Assembly (NCBI RefSeq): GCF_008124885.1
Contig: NZ_VNHX01000002.1
Coordinates: 124,001-188,000 of the forward strand
Length of the DNA: 64,000 bases
Direction: 5' to 3'
DNA from: Sphingobacterium allocomposti
GTDB taxonomy: Bacteria > Bacteroidota > Bacteroidia > Sphingobacteriales > Sphingobacteriaceae
The position numbers and the translations under genes are program-made. This document shows, in pieces, positions 35,512-45,099 of the stretch (position 1 is its first letter; the number at the start of each line of letters is the position of its first letter). Under the pieces are notes generated by a model that did no database searches, was not told the DNA's origin, and saw only the letters and a list, made by a program, of their open reading frames with translations.

Positions 35512-36735
35512 TTGGGAACTTTTGATATATTAAACATCCGTAACGATTTTCCTATTTTAGACAGGCAGGTCAATGGTAAGCCCCTCATCTATTTAGATAA
35601 TGGAGCCACAACGCATAAGCCTAAACAGGTTATCGACGCAGTGGTTCGCTATTATGCAGATATGAATAGCAATGTACACCGTGGGGTACATTATTTAAGT
35701 CAGATATCGACAGACGCATTCGAAATTACGCGCCGGAAGGTGCAAGCATTTATCAATGCGGCACACGACCACGAAGTTATCATCACCAAGGGTACTACAG
35801 AAGCCATTAATATAGTGGCCACCTGTTACGGTAGACCTTTTATCGGTAAGGACGATGAAATTATCATCTCTGCCATGGAGCATCACTCGAACATTGTGCC
35901 GTGGCAGATGCTCTGCGAGGAGAAGGGCTGCAAGCTGCGCATTATCCCGATGAATGAACGTGGTGAATTGGACCTCGATGGCTACCGCAGTCTTTTTTCA
36001 GAGCGTACAAAGCTGGTGTCGTTTACATATGTGTCCAATGCATTGGGTACTGTCAATCCTGTGAAAGAGATGATCGATATTGCTCATCGGTACAATGTGC
36101 CTGTTCTGGTGGATGGAGCACAGGCTATTCAACACCTAGCTGTCGATGTACGTGCGCTTGATGTAGACTTCTTTGCATTTTCCGGCCACAAGATGTACGG
36201 CCCGACAGGCGTGGGTGTACTGTATGGTAAGGAAGAGCTGCTCAACAAGATGCCGCCCTATCAGGGAGGAGGTGATATGATAAAGGATGTTACCTTCGAA
36301 AAAACCACCTATAACGAGCTTCCTTTTAAATTCGAAGCGGGAACGCCCAACATCGAAGCAGGGATCTGCCTGGCAGAGGCTATTGACTATATTAACAGTA
36401 TCGGGCTTGATGCCATAAAAGAGTATGAGGACGGGCTGTTGGCATACGCTACAGAACAGCTGGCACGGGTGGAAGGGCTACGGTTCATAGGAACAGCAGC
36501 ACATAAATCTTCCGTTATCTCTTTTGTGGTCGACGGTATTCACCCCTACGATATTGGTGTGATATTAGACAAACTGGGTATTGCTGTCCGTACCGGACAT
36601 CACTGTGCGCAGCCCGTTATGGACGGGTTCCAGATACCGGGAACAGTTAGGGCATCGTTGGCTATGTACAACACCGCGGAAGAGATTGACGCGTTAACGT
36701 CGGGCGTCGAACGGGCAGTCCGCATGCTCAAATAA
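35512..36735 (+). CDS. sufS: Cysteine desulfurase SufS
   Basis: A 407-residue PLP enzyme that removes sulfur from cysteine as a persulfide for Fe-S cluster assembly. K227 in FSGHKMYGPTG binds PLP, and C365 in RTGHHCAQP is the active-site cysteine of the group II (SufS) type. It starts with TTG, placed 7 nt after a clear AAGGAG. The sulfur acceptor SufE is encoded 8 bp downstream; the remaining suf genes are not in this window. Confidence 0.95.
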   Translation: MGTFDILNIRNDFPILDRQVNGKPLIYLDNGATTHKPKQVIDAVVRYYADMNSNVHRGVHYLSQISTDAFEITRRKVQAFINAAHDHEVIITKGTTEAINIVATCYGRPFIGKDDEIIISAMEHHSNIVPWQMLCEEKGCKLRIIPMNERGELDLDGYRSLFSERTKLVSFTYVSNALGTVNPVKEMIDIAHRYNVPVLVDGAQAIQHLAVDVRALDVDFFAFSGHKMYGPTGVGVLYGKEELLNKMPPYQGGGDMIKDVTFEKTTYNELPFKFEAGTPNIEAGICLAEAIDYINSIGLDAIKEYEDGLLAYATEQLARVEGLRFIGTAAHKSSVISFVVDGIHPYDIGVILDKLGIAVRTGHHCAQPVMDGFQIPGTVRASLAMYNTAEEIDALTSGVERAVRMLK

Positions 36736-36743
36736 ATTGAAAA

Positions 36744-37163
36744 ATGACAATAAACGAAATACAAGACGAACTGATCGAGGACTTTGCCTTTTATCAGGAC
36801 TGGATGGAAAAATATGAATATATTATCCAGCTGGGTAAGGAAGTTCCATTGATCAAGGAAGAATACAAGACGGACGACTATATTATCAAAGGGTGTCAGT
36901 CGAAAGTGTGGCTGTATCCTGAGCTGCGCGACGGGAAAGTCTACTTCACCGCGGACAGCGATGCGATCATCACGAAGGGGCTGGTTAGTTTGATGGTAAA
37001 AGTCTTGTCAGGACATCCGGCTCAAGAAATTGCGAAGGCAGATCTTTATTTTATCGACCAAATAGGATTAAAAGAGCATCTGTCCCCGACCCGTGCGAAC
37101 GGCTTGCTGTCAATGGTCAAGCAGATGAAGCTGTATGCATTGGCACTGGGCGCTAAGAGCTAG
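36744..37163 (+). CDS. sufE: Cysteine desulfuration protein SufE
   Basis: A 139-residue sulfur acceptor with C51 in IIKGCQSKVWL, the family's persulfide-carrying cysteine. It takes sulfur from SufS and passes it to the SufBCD scaffold. It lies 8 bp after sufS on the same strand and is convergent with murI. Confidence 0.95.
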   Translation: MTINEIQDELIEDFAFYQDWMEKYEYIIQLGKEVPLIKEEYKTDDYIIKGCQSKVWLYPELRDGKVYFTADSDAIITKGLVSLMVKVLSGHPAQEIAKADLYFIDQIGLKEHLSPTRANGLLSMVKQMKLYALALGAKS

Positions 37164-37193
37164 CTGGCTGAACAGGATGCGTACGGCGTTCGC

Positions 37194-38024
37194 TTAGCAG
37201 TTTTGTACTTTTATGTGCGAAGCAATAATAGGCTCGCCGAAAAATATCTTGGCTTTTTTTTCGAAATCATCCGGATCGTCGGTGGTATAAAACTGCGTGG
37301 ACTGGCTTTTCGAACATGCGGACTCGACCTCAGGATGCCTATACAGATAGTCGGTCAGGCTATCAGCGATTAATGGCCCCTGTGCCAGGAGGTGTATATG
37401 CGGCGGGACGAACTTATTGATGGCGGGTAGTAGCAGCGGGTAGTGCGTGCACGCAAGGACCAGTGTATCTATGTTGTTGCTCTGGGAAAGCAGAGTCTGG
37501 ATATCCCGTTCTACGAGGTAGTCGGCGGCAGGGGTGTTGATCTCATCGTTTTCAACCAGCGGCACCCATAGCGGGCAGGCGTGTTGATACACTTTCATTT
37601 CAGGATGAAACTTGTTGATCTCGATTTTATACGACTCGGATAGCACGGTTCCCTGTGTGGCTAATATACCTACTTCATTGGTTTCCGTAAACCGGTCAAT
37701 AGACTCCGTAGTGGGACGGATAACGCCCAGTACCTTTTTTCCCGGAGGCAGATCGTTCTGCTGTATTGTCCGTAACGCTTTTGCAGAAGCTGTGTTGCAT
37801 GCCAGAATTACCAGGTTGCACCCCATATCAAACAGGGTAAACACACATTCTTTGGTAAACTGGTATACAGCGTCGAACGAACGCGGGCCGTAAGGAACCC
37901 GGGCATTGTCGCCCAGATAGATGTAATCGTACTGCGGGAGTTTGTTCTTGATCTCGCGGAAAATGGTTAGACCGCCGAATCCGGAATCGAATATACCTAT
38001 AGGCCCTGTTTGAGTTGTATCCAT
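37194..38024 (-). CDS. murI: Glutamate racemase
   Basis: A 276-residue enzyme that makes D-glutamate for peptidoglycan. GIFDSGFGGLTIFREI (~10-25) is the N-terminal signature, and the two catalytic cysteines are in VILACNTASA (~75) and LVLACTHYPLL (~188). Length is typical. It is convergent with sufE (30 bp) and has no close partner. Confidence 0.95.
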   Translation of the reverse strand: MDTTQTGPIGIFDSGFGGLTIFREIKNKLPQYDYIYLGDNARVPYGPRSFDAVYQFTKECVFTLFDMGCNLVILACNTASAKALRTIQQNDLPPGKKVLGVIRPTTESIDRFTETNEVGILATQGTVLSESYKIEINKFHPEMKVYQHACPLWVPLVENDEINTPAADYLVERDIQTLLSQSNNIDTLVLACTHYPLLLPAINKFVPPHIHLLAQGPLIADSLTDYLYRHPEVESACSKSQSTQFYTTDDPDDFEKKAKIFFGEPIIASHIKVQNC

Positions 38025-38166
38025 AGCGGCCGAATATAATGAAAAACTTTCTGGAAAAGTAAATAAATGCTATCGTGATCGGGGACCCACGCTGTTTTTG
38101 ATGAGAAACGAAGTATCACTAAGGATACACAAAAAACAGGGGGAGTCTTTAGGCTCTTTTTATTAT

Positions 38167-38203
38167 GCTGTCCGTCGAGACCCTGTGGATCTCGGCGGAC
38201 AGC
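38167..38203. repeat. 14-bp inverted repeat between murI and the GH125 gene
   Basis: GCTGTCCGTCGAGA (38167-38180) pairs with 38190-38203 with a single G-T, loop 9 nt. It lies ~60 bp past the GH125 stop on the minus strand, but no T-run follows in that direction. It may stabilise the 3' end of the GH125 mRNA or stop transcription by a factor-dependent route. Confidence 0.6.
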
Positions 38204-38261
38204 CATGATGGTATTTTATGTCTCGCCGCACCATTTCTGTTGGTCAGGCGGACACCGGAGA

Positions 38262-39680
38262 TTACTTAAGCAACGATGGCTTTTCTTTGTAGGTCTTCCA
38301 CAGCAATTCGCCGAATAATGTGTTTGTCCAGGCGAACCAGTGGCGGGTGAACTTCTTCGGGTCGTCCTTGTGGAACGATTCGTGCATGAAGCCCGTATCG
38401 CCATGGGTTTTCCGTAGCGTCTCTATACAGGACCTGATTTCATTATCGTCTGTAGATGTAAACGCACGCATGATAATTGCCATTGGCCAGATCATGTCGC
38501 GGCCGATATGAGGGCCACCAATACCTTCGGCTGCCGTTCCCTTGAAAAAGAAAGGATTCTTTTCTGACAGGATGAATTTACGGGTGCGTTGGTAAACTTC
38601 ATCGTTCACATCAACAGCGCCCAGGTAAGGCAGCGCAAGCAGTGACGGAACATTTGCATCGTCCATCATGAGGTAACTTCCGAATCCGTCGACCTCATAC
38701 GCATACACACGGCCGTGCTCGGGGTGATCAATGATTCCGTACCGGTTAACGGCCGCTTCAACCTCATTGGCAAGCGCCTCCATGCGGCCGGCTAGGTCGG
38801 TGTTGTTTTTTACCTTTCTCAGGATTTCTGCAGACTGGCGCAGGCTCGTCACGGCAAACAGGTTGGAAGGAATGAGAAACATAAAGATGGAACAATCGTC
38901 CGACGGACGGAAGGCAGAGCAGATCAATCCTACGGGATTTACGGGGTAGCCGAGCCCATCCACCTGCAAGGTGTCCGATCCGCGCGAAGTGGTGCGTGAG
39001 AAGACATATGGTCCGACATTTTCTTTACGCTGTTGTTCAATGAAAGTTTTATACGTGTTCTCCTGTGCTTTAACCCACTCATCGTCGAAAGGCGTAGTAT
39101 CGTTGGTTTCTTTCCAATAGTGATATGCCAGCCGGATAGGGTAACAAAGCGAATCAATTTCCCATTTCCTTTCATGGATACCTGGTTTCATATCCGTATG
39201 ATCGGAGAACCATTCGCCTTTCTTTGTCGGATCATTATAGAACGCATTCGCGTATGGATCAATATTAATGCATTGTGTCTGTTTATTGACCAGTCCGAGG
39301 ATAAGATCCTGTAGCTTACGGTCCTTTTTCATAAATTGCAGGTAGGGCCACACCTGTGCACTGCTGTCCCGAAGCCACATGGCGTCGATATCGCCGGTAA
39401 TCACATAGGTCAGCTTTTTAGACGCTGTAGACTCGTCGTATACGGTAGTGTCGAGTGTGTTTGGGAAACAGTTATTAAAAAGCCATCCCAGCTCTTTGTT
39501 GCTTACATTTTTTTGGAATTCAGCAATGGCATTTTCAATGACTTTGCTTGAAAAATGTCTTTTGTCTGCAGCCACACGTACGGTAGGAAAGGGGTTTAGC
39601 GATTCTGCAAATGAAAATTTGCTGGCCATTACACCTGCACCCAGAGCAGCGGCATTTTGAAGAAATGTTCTACGTTTCAT
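38262..39680 (-). CDS. GH125 exo-alpha-1,6-mannosidase with Tat-type signal
   Basis: A 472-residue glycoside hydrolase. The N terminus MKRRTFLQNAAALGAG has a twin-arginine motif (RRTFLQ) with a following hydrophobic stretch, so export by the Tat route is expected. The body shows GH125 features: TGDIDAMWLRDSSAQVWPYL (~114-133), YANAFYNDP, ERKWEIDSLCYPIRLAYHYW (~170-189) and ESFHKDDPKKFTRHWFAWTNTLFGEL near the C terminus. GH125 enzymes release mannose from alpha-1,6-linked mannans and N-glycans without a metal ion. No other carbohydrate-utilisation gene is adjacent, so it is not part of a visible polysaccharide utilisation locus. Confidence 0.9.
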   Translation of the reverse strand: MKRRTFLQNAAALGAGVMASKFSFAESLNPFPTVRVAADKRHFSSKVIENAIAEFQKNVSNKELGWLFNNCFPNTLDTTVYDESTASKKLTYVITGDIDAMWLRDSSAQVWPYLQFMKKDRKLQDLILGLVNKQTQCINIDPYANAFYNDPTKKGEWFSDHTDMKPGIHERKWEIDSLCYPIRLAYHYWKETNDTTPFDDEWVKAQENTYKTFIEQQRKENVGPYVFSRTTSRGSDTLQVDGLGYPVNPVGLICSAFRPSDDCSIFMFLIPSNLFAVTSLRQSAEILRKVKNNTDLAGRMEALANEVEAAVNRYGIIDHPEHGRVYAYEVDGFGSYLMMDDANVPSLLALPYLGAVDVNDEVYQRTRKFILSEKNPFFFKGTAAEGIGGPHIGRDMIWPMAIIMRAFTSTDDNEIRSCIETLRKTHGDTGFMHESFHKDDPKKFTRHWFAWTNTLFGELLWKTYKEKPSLLK

Positions 39681-39879
39681 ATGTAATTAATTATTTTTCA
39701 ATAGCCATATGGAATGTCCCGATTGTTTTTATTTCTGTTTTGTGTGTCGGCAATCGTGGCCATTTCATTCTATCGTTTGTTTTTTTGTGCTATACAACAT
39801 GGTTATCGATTGCCTAAGATATAAAAAATATCGTAAATCAAGCGAACGCTAAACGATTTAGCACATGTATATCTCCAGA

Positions 39880-39910
39880 TTGCAGATTGTGATTATTATG
39901 TCTAGTTTTG
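39880..39910 (+). promoter_or_regulatory. Promoter of the RemB-like gene
   Basis: TTG (39880-39882) and TAGTTTTG (39903-39910) are spaced by exactly 20 bp. The expected transcription start is near 39914, giving a leader of about 54 nt. Confidence 0.72.
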
Positions 39911-39967
39911 TTACAAAATTTTAGGAATAATAATTGTTGGGAGAAACCCGATATATTTAAACAATTT

Positions 39968-41593
39968 ATGAAGCGACACCACTTTCTTCTTTCTTCACTT
40001 GCTCTTCTGTTCACAACGCAGGTATTGGAAGCCCAGATCAGAACCCAGCCCTATTCATATCAGCATTATCAAAAGTATGATCGGTTTTTATATTCGCCTG
40101 AAACCAGGATACATACGGCGTCAAAACCTTTTTTGTTAAAAGGCGACCTGTTGACGAAGATGGATTCTGTGCAGTCCTTAAACCAGGCCGGGTCGGATAA
40201 TATCTTTATGCGGAAGATCTTTAATGAGCATCTGGTGGAAGTTGAAAAGGAAGATCACACCTTCTTCCTCGATTTTCTTCCGGATTTTATGATCGGGAAA
40301 GAATTGATCGGCAGTGACAAGCGGACAACCTGGTTGAACACAAGGGGATTTCAGGTTGGACTTACCATCAAAGACAAATTTACCTTCTATGCGAACGCAT
40401 TCGAAAACCAAGGTGTATTTGCCGACTACCTGACCGACTATGTCAATCGGAATCAGGTAATGCCCGGACAGGGGATTGTCAAACATCAGGCGAATAATGA
40501 AAAAGACTGGATGTATGCCACGGCCAGTCTAACATATGATTTCAGCGACTACTTCCAAACAACCCTGGCGTATGATAAGAACCACATCGGCGACGGTTAT
40601 CGGTCTCTTCTACTTTCCGATTTCTCTTCGAATTACGCAAATTTGAAGTTAACGGGTACCATCGGTAATGTGCAATACACGTCTATATGGGCTTATATGA
40701 CTGATCCCAAAAATCCGCGGGTCGATTCGCTGAATGCCGGGGGACGCTTCGGAGACGGCATCAAATGGGGAGCCTTCCAATACCTGGACTATAACGCAAC
40801 GAAGCGCTTATCAATCGGTTTTTTTCAAGCTGTTGTCTGGGCAAACAAAAATCAGGCAGGACACCGCGGATTTGATTTCAACTATATCAATCCTGTGATG
40901 TTTATGCGTCCCGTGGAATCGAACAATTCGACTTCCCCGGATAAAATGTTTCTCGGACTAAATGCCAAATATAAAGTGTGGAATAACTTAACGGCATATG
41001 GGCAATTCCTGCTGGGCGAATTTACCGCAAAGGAATTTTTTGCAGGTAACGGATACGCGCATAATAAATGGGGAACACAGATCGGGCTTAAAGGCTTCGA
41101 CATATTCCGTGTTCAAAACCTTAACTTTCTTGCCGAATATAACGTCGTAAGGCCCTATACGTACCAGCATTTTGTTTCTATCTCCAACTATAGCAACCGG
41201 AGTGAGCCGTTGGCACATCCGCGTGGAGCTAACTTCAGAGAACTTGTCGGTATTGCAAACTACTCGTGGAAAAGATTCGATTTTTCGTTGCAGGGAGTTT
41301 ACAGCCGTTTCGGAACGGATCCGGAAGATGGGAGCAACATGGGGGGGGACATCTTCCAGTCTTATAATAATATTCCTAACCGGTACGGAAACTACATCGG
41401 ACAGGGAGTGCGGAACGATCTGTTCTTCGCGGATTTAAAGGCGGCGTATGTGCTGAACCCCAGATATAACCTGCGGTTCGAAGTAGGCTATACGCAGCGC
41501 TACAACCGTATTGAAAACTCAGCAACAGAAAAATCCGGCGTTATAAGTTTTGGCCTTCGTTCTTCTTTCCGTAATTTTTACGGAGATATCTAG
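39968..41593 (+). CDS. RemB/Wzi-like outer-membrane beta-barrel protein
   Basis: A 541-residue outer-membrane protein with a signal peptide (LALLFTTQVLEAQ, cleavage ~23) and a beta-barrel of many amphipathic strands ending RSSFRNFYGDI. The segment NHIGDGYRSLLLSDFSSNY strongly resembles the G-x-GYRSLxLSD motif of the Wzi capsule-assembly family and of the gliding protein RemB of Flavobacterium. It therefore most likely attaches or handles surface polysaccharide. The start MKRHHF was chosen for its signal peptide. It stands alone downstream of a strong promoter. Confidence 0.8.
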   Translation: MKRHHFLLSSLALLFTTQVLEAQIRTQPYSYQHYQKYDRFLYSPETRIHTASKPFLLKGDLLTKMDSVQSLNQAGSDNIFMRKIFNEHLVEVEKEDHTFFLDFLPDFMIGKELIGSDKRTTWLNTRGFQVGLTIKDKFTFYANAFENQGVFADYLTDYVNRNQVMPGQGIVKHQANNEKDWMYATASLTYDFSDYFQTTLAYDKNHIGDGYRSLLLSDFSSNYANLKLTGTIGNVQYTSIWAYMTDPKNPRVDSLNAGGRFGDGIKWGAFQYLDYNATKRLSIGFFQAVVWANKNQAGHRGFDFNYINPVMFMRPVESNNSTSPDKMFLGLNAKYKVWNNLTAYGQFLLGEFTAKEFFAGNGYAHNKWGTQIGLKGFDIFRVQNLNFLAEYNVVRPYTYQHFVSISNYSNRSEPLAHPRGANFRELVGIANYSWKRFDFSLQGVYSRFGTDPEDGSNMGGDIFQSYNNIPNRYGNYIGQGVRNDLFFADLKAAYVLNPRYNLRFEVGYTQRYNRIENSATEKSGVISFGLRSSFRNFYGDI

Positions 41594-41921
41594 GATATTG
41601 CTATCTTTAGCATCTGCAGAGAAGCTGTCTGACGAGCTTGAAGCGTAGTCACGGTAACCGTAGTTGGGTGGAATCGGCGCCGGTTTAAACGGGTGCTGTT
41701 CAGAAAATGCACCAAACCTTCAAAGCAAAAGAGGCGATGCGGCAAGCGCACGTAGCGCGTTCATGGACATCTTTAAGATGATTGATAGGAAGACAACTTG
41801 TATGTTGACGTCATGAGCTCGCTTTGCTTCGCAGCTGCCTTCGACAGGCAGCTTCGTTTCTCAGGTTCGCGGTAACGCGGCATCGGCTTTTAGGACAGGC
41901 TTATTTACACCAGTACTAGTT
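41594..41921. other. Gene-free stretch with REP-like hairpin
   Basis: No coding frame is convincing. A short hairpin AGCTGCC-TTCGACA-GGCAGCT lies at 41833-41853; its loop sequence CTTCGACAGGC recurs in the tandem repeat at 62135-62354, so it may belong to a dispersed repeat family of this genome. Confidence 0.5.
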
Positions 41922-42338
41922 ATGAAGAAGATTATTATTATCAATGGACCCAACCTGAACTTATTGGGGGTCCGGGAAAAGAGTATCTACGGAACAAAAG
42001 ATTTTCAGTCGTATTTCGACGAACTGAAAGCCAGTTTTGCCGGGGTTGAGCTTTCTTATTTCCAAAGCAATCACGAGGGGGCCATCATTGACAAGCTGCA
42101 TGAGATCGGCTTCAATTTTGACGGTGTCGTTTTAAATGCCGGTGCATATACGCATACTTCCGTTGCTATCGGCGATGCCATTGCGGCTATCACGACGCCT
42201 GTCGTTGAGGTTCATATATCCAATGTACATAAACGGGAAGAATTTAGACACCATTCTTATTTAGCAAAAAATTGTGTCGGTGTGATCTGCGGTTTTGGGC
42301 TTGATAGCTATAAACTCGGCGTTCAAAGCTTTCTATAG
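41922..42338 (+). CDS. aroQ: Type II 3-dehydroquinate dehydratase
   Basis: A 138-residue shikimate-pathway enzyme. GPNLNLLGVREKSIYG (~9-24) contains the catalytic Tyr and active-site loop, NAGAYTHTSVAI follows, and EVHISNVHKREEFRHHS carries the catalytic His. Members form dodecamers. The gene stands alone with no visible operon partner. Confidence 0.95.
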   Translation: MKKIIIINGPNLNLLGVREKSIYGTKDFQSYFDELKASFAGVELSYFQSNHEGAIIDKLHEIGFNFDGVVLNAGAYTHTSVAIGDAIAAITTPVVEVHISNVHKREEFRHHSYLAKNCVGVICGFGLDSYKLGVQSFL

Positions 42339-42570
42339 CCGATTTGGCGTCGCGACAATGTGATGCTATTCCTTCAGTTCAAAAATCATGAGGATCGAGA
42401 TGAAACAACTTTGAAACGATCGTTCCGAATAAAAAGGACATGTATACGTTCGTGGACAACGACGGGCCGTGTTGGAGATTTCCGGCTTGAGGAAGCCTTG
42501 GAGAACTCCTGTATACGGCTGCGGACAGTGTTCGGAAAGCATGTTTTCTGATCCTCGCTGTCGTCTCCCG

Positions 42571-43776
42571 TTATAGAATACGTTCCGTGGCGGGCTTGCC
42601 CGCGAATAGGTGGATACACAGAGAAATAACTGCGGCCGCGCCCATGACAACGACCATCGGATAGGGCGTATTGTTATGAAAGAAACTTACCAAGCCTGAT
42701 GTTAATGCGCCGATAGCCATTTGAACACAGCCCAAAAGAGCGGAGGCGCTACCAGCCAGCACTTTGAAAGGAGAGAGGGCCATGGCAGACGTGTTGGGAA
42801 AAATGAAACCGTGCCCTAGCAGGTAGCAGAAAATTAAGCTCAAAAGAACGGGAAAGCTCAAGGTGCCGGTCATGAGGCAGCCTATCATGATGACGGCTAT
42901 CACCGATTGCCAGAGATTTGCAATTTTACTAATCTGCGGACTGCTCCAGCGTTTCAGAAGTACGCGGTTTATCTGTGTTGCGACAATCATCGCCGACGCG
43001 ACAAAAGCGAAAGCCAGGCCATATTCGGTTTGGGATAGTCCAAAGTATTGCTGCATAACGAAGGAAGAGCCCGCGAGATAGGCGTATAGTCCGGAAGAAG
43101 CTATCGATCCGACGAGGCAATAGCTAAGAAAGGTCTTGTTTGTGAATACCTGCCAAAATTTGCCGATAATAGCCGTGGGACGCAGCGAAAAATCTTTGTT
43201 GCCACTATACGACTCGGGCAGGTAGAAAAAAGTGGCGATTAAGATAATAACACCGATGACGAGCAGCGAGCCAAAGATATAATGCCAGTCCCAGTGGCTA
43301 AGCAAGAATGCGCCGGCGCTCGGCGCTAATATGGGCGAAATGGCTATCACCAACATGAGCAGGCTGAATACCCGAGCTGCTTCCCGAGGCTCGTAGTAGT
43401 CCTGGATCATGGCTCTCGAAGCCACCATGCCCGCACAGCTGCCCAGCGCCTGCATAAAACGGAGTACAATAAGGTGTTCAATATCGCGCGTCAGAATACA
43501 GAAGAATGTTGCCATGATATAAATAAGTAGACCAACAAGCAAGGGCTTTTTCCTGCCGAATCGGTCTAATAAAGGGCCGTATATCAGCTGTCCGAAGGCA
43601 ATGCCCACAAAGAAGCTGGTCAGCGAAAGCTGAACCCGGTCTACGGAAGTTTCGAAGTCGGCGGCGATGGTTTGAAAAGCAGGAAGATACATGTCGATAG
43701 AGAATGGCCCTACCGCAGATAACAGTCCGAGAATAAATAGAATGACGGTTCTGTTGTTTGTGATTTTTTGTTGCAT
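42571..43776 (-). CDS. Bcr/CflA family multidrug efflux transporter (MFS)
   Basis: A 401-residue protein with 12 predicted helices. The family pattern is clear: FILGLLSAVGPFSIDMYLPAFQTIA (helix 1), YGPLLDRFGRKKPLL (~60-74, MFS motif A), and ASRAMIQDYYEPREAARVFSLLMLVIAISPILAPSAG (Bcr motif C). It exports drugs or small metabolites by proton antiport. The start was moved to MQQKITNNRT because the longer frame begins inside the lgt terminator. Confidence 0.92.
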   Translation of the reverse strand: MQQKITNNRTVILFILGLLSAVGPFSIDMYLPAFQTIAADFETSVDRVQLSLTSFFVGIAFGQLIYGPLLDRFGRKKPLLVGLLIYIMATFFCILTRDIEHLIVLRFMQALGSCAGMVASRAMIQDYYEPREAARVFSLLMLVIAISPILAPSAGAFLLSHWDWHYIFGSLLVIGVIILIATFFYLPESYSGNKDFSLRPTAIIGKFWQVFTNKTFLSYCLVGSIASSGLYAYLAGSSFVMQQYFGLSQTEYGLAFAFVASAMIVATQINRVLLKRWSSPQISKIANLWQSVIAVIMIGCLMTGTLSFPVLLSLIFCYLLGHGFIFPNTSAMALSPFKVLAGSASALLGCVQMAIGALTSGLVSFFHNNTPYPMVVVMGAAAVISLCIHLFAGKPATERIL

Positions 43777-43790
43777 AAAAACGACTGTTA

Positions 43791-43817
43791 AAAAAAAGCC
43801 CATCTTGTCAGATGGGC
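43791..43817 (-). terminator. Terminator of lgt
   Basis: A stem GCCCATC (43798-43804) with GATGGGC (43811-43817), 6-nt loop, is followed on the minus strand by seven T. It lies directly after the lgt stop and upstream of the MFS gene. Confidence 0.88.
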
Positions 43818-43822
43818 TGTAT

Positions 43823-44647
43823 TTACTTGCTGATTTCCTTCGGTTTTCGGAAAATCAGATATAAGCCTCCTAACATAAACGGAATACTCAAGAGCTGGCC
43901 CATGTTAAACTTCATGCCATCCTCAAAAGCCTCTTGGTTTTCCTTAAAGAACTCCAGTGCAAACCTCGCGCCAAACAAAAGAACAAGAAAAACACCGAAC
44001 AAATAGCCCGCTTTCGGTTTCCGGTTGCGTTGGTACATCGTCCAGAGGATCACGAAAATGACCACATACGCCAGGGCTTCATATAGCTGGGCAGGGTGCC
44101 TCGGCACAGCATCTACCTTTTCGAACACAACCGCCCACGGCACCGAGGCCGGCAAACCGATAATCTCCGAGTTGAAGAAGTTTCCTAAGCGGACAAAAGC
44201 TCCCGCCAAGGGTACGACCAGAATCAACCGGTCGGTAATCCACATGAAGTCTGTTTTGGTTTTTCGGGAAAACAGCCATAGGGCGGTCAAGATCCCGATA
44301 GCTCCGCCGTGACTGGCTAGTCCCTGGAACCCCGTAAGTTCGAAGTTGCCGTTTATCATCCGGAAAGGAAGGATCATTTCCAGCGGATGTTGTATGTAGT
44401 AGTCGAACTCATAGAACAGGCAGTGGCCCAGGCGTGCCCCGATCAGCGTTCCCAGAAAAATATAGATGCTCAGCTGATCCAGCAGCTCCTGGCTTTTGCC
44501 TTCCTTTTTGAAGATGTTCAGCATAAGGATATACGAAACGACGAACGCGGCAAGGAAGCACAGTGCGTAGTAACGTAAACCAAACGAACCTATCTCAAAG
44601 ATAACCGGGTCAATATTCCAATGAATGGCAGTTAAGATGGAAATCAT
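43823..44647 (-). CDS. lgt: Prolipoprotein diacylglyceryl transferase
   Basis: A 274-residue inner-membrane enzyme with about seven helices. It attaches diacylglycerol to the lipobox cysteine of prolipoproteins. Signatures: GLRYYALCFLAAF, LGTLIGARLGHCLFYE, GLASHGGAIG (HGG ~113-115), and RLGNFFNSEIIG (153-164) with the conserved Arg, Asn and Glu. The many lipoproteins in this window depend on it. The start is at MISILTAIHW; the longer frame has a poor N terminus. Confidence 0.95.
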   Translation of the reverse strand: MISILTAIHWNIDPVIFEIGSFGLRYYALCFLAAFVVSYILMLNIFKKEGKSQELLDQLSIYIFLGTLIGARLGHCLFYEFDYYIQHPLEMILPFRMINGNFELTGFQGLASHGGAIGILTALWLFSRKTKTDFMWITDRLILVVPLAGAFVRLGNFFNSEIIGLPASVPWAVVFEKVDAVPRHPAQLYEALAYVVIFVILWTMYQRNRKPKAGYLFGVFLVLLFGARFALEFFKENQEAFEDGMKFNMGQLLSIPFMLGGLYLIFRKPKEISK

Positions 44648-45099
44648 AGTCGTAAATTGTCCGGTAAACTTAGATAAATTTGTGTTGATATGCAATTATA
44701 ATTACGTGAATGAAATAATAGGAATTCTGTAGTCTTTTTTGGAGAGCCTGTCCGTGTTATTATTAGGACTTATCTGGAGCGATGGCAGTTTTGAATGTCT
44801 AAGATGAATATTTTCCATAGCACAGCCGATGCCTTAGGTGATCACCTGGACGTGTTTAATGGGTTTGAGTAGAAAAAAGTGGCGATTGTAGAATTGCAGG
44901 CGCAATCAAGGGGTCTGTTTTGGAGCGTTGGAAATCCCCATCCTAGTCCGTTAGTGCTCAAAGCGATAGCGATTGTATTGTTGTATGAGTCCAGGATCTG
45001 GTAGTCGCCCCCTGTTCAATCGATATCAGCGTTACCCTCTGTAGTCGGCATTTGAAATCATCCTAAAATTTTTCTAATTTGTGCGCAAATAGTGTGAAT
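44648..45099. other. Gene-free stretch between divergent lgt and M42 genes
   Basis: No convincing coding frame. A perfect 12-bp palindrome, AGGTGATCACCT (44836-44847), is the only candidate regulatory site noticed. TAATTTG near 45075 resembles a -7 element with one base missing. Confidence 0.4.

Noticed and set aside
38100..38166. GAGTC-TTTA-GGCTC stem with T5 as a plus-strand terminator.
   Set aside because: The stem is only 5 bp with a G-T pair, and no plus-strand gene leads into it.
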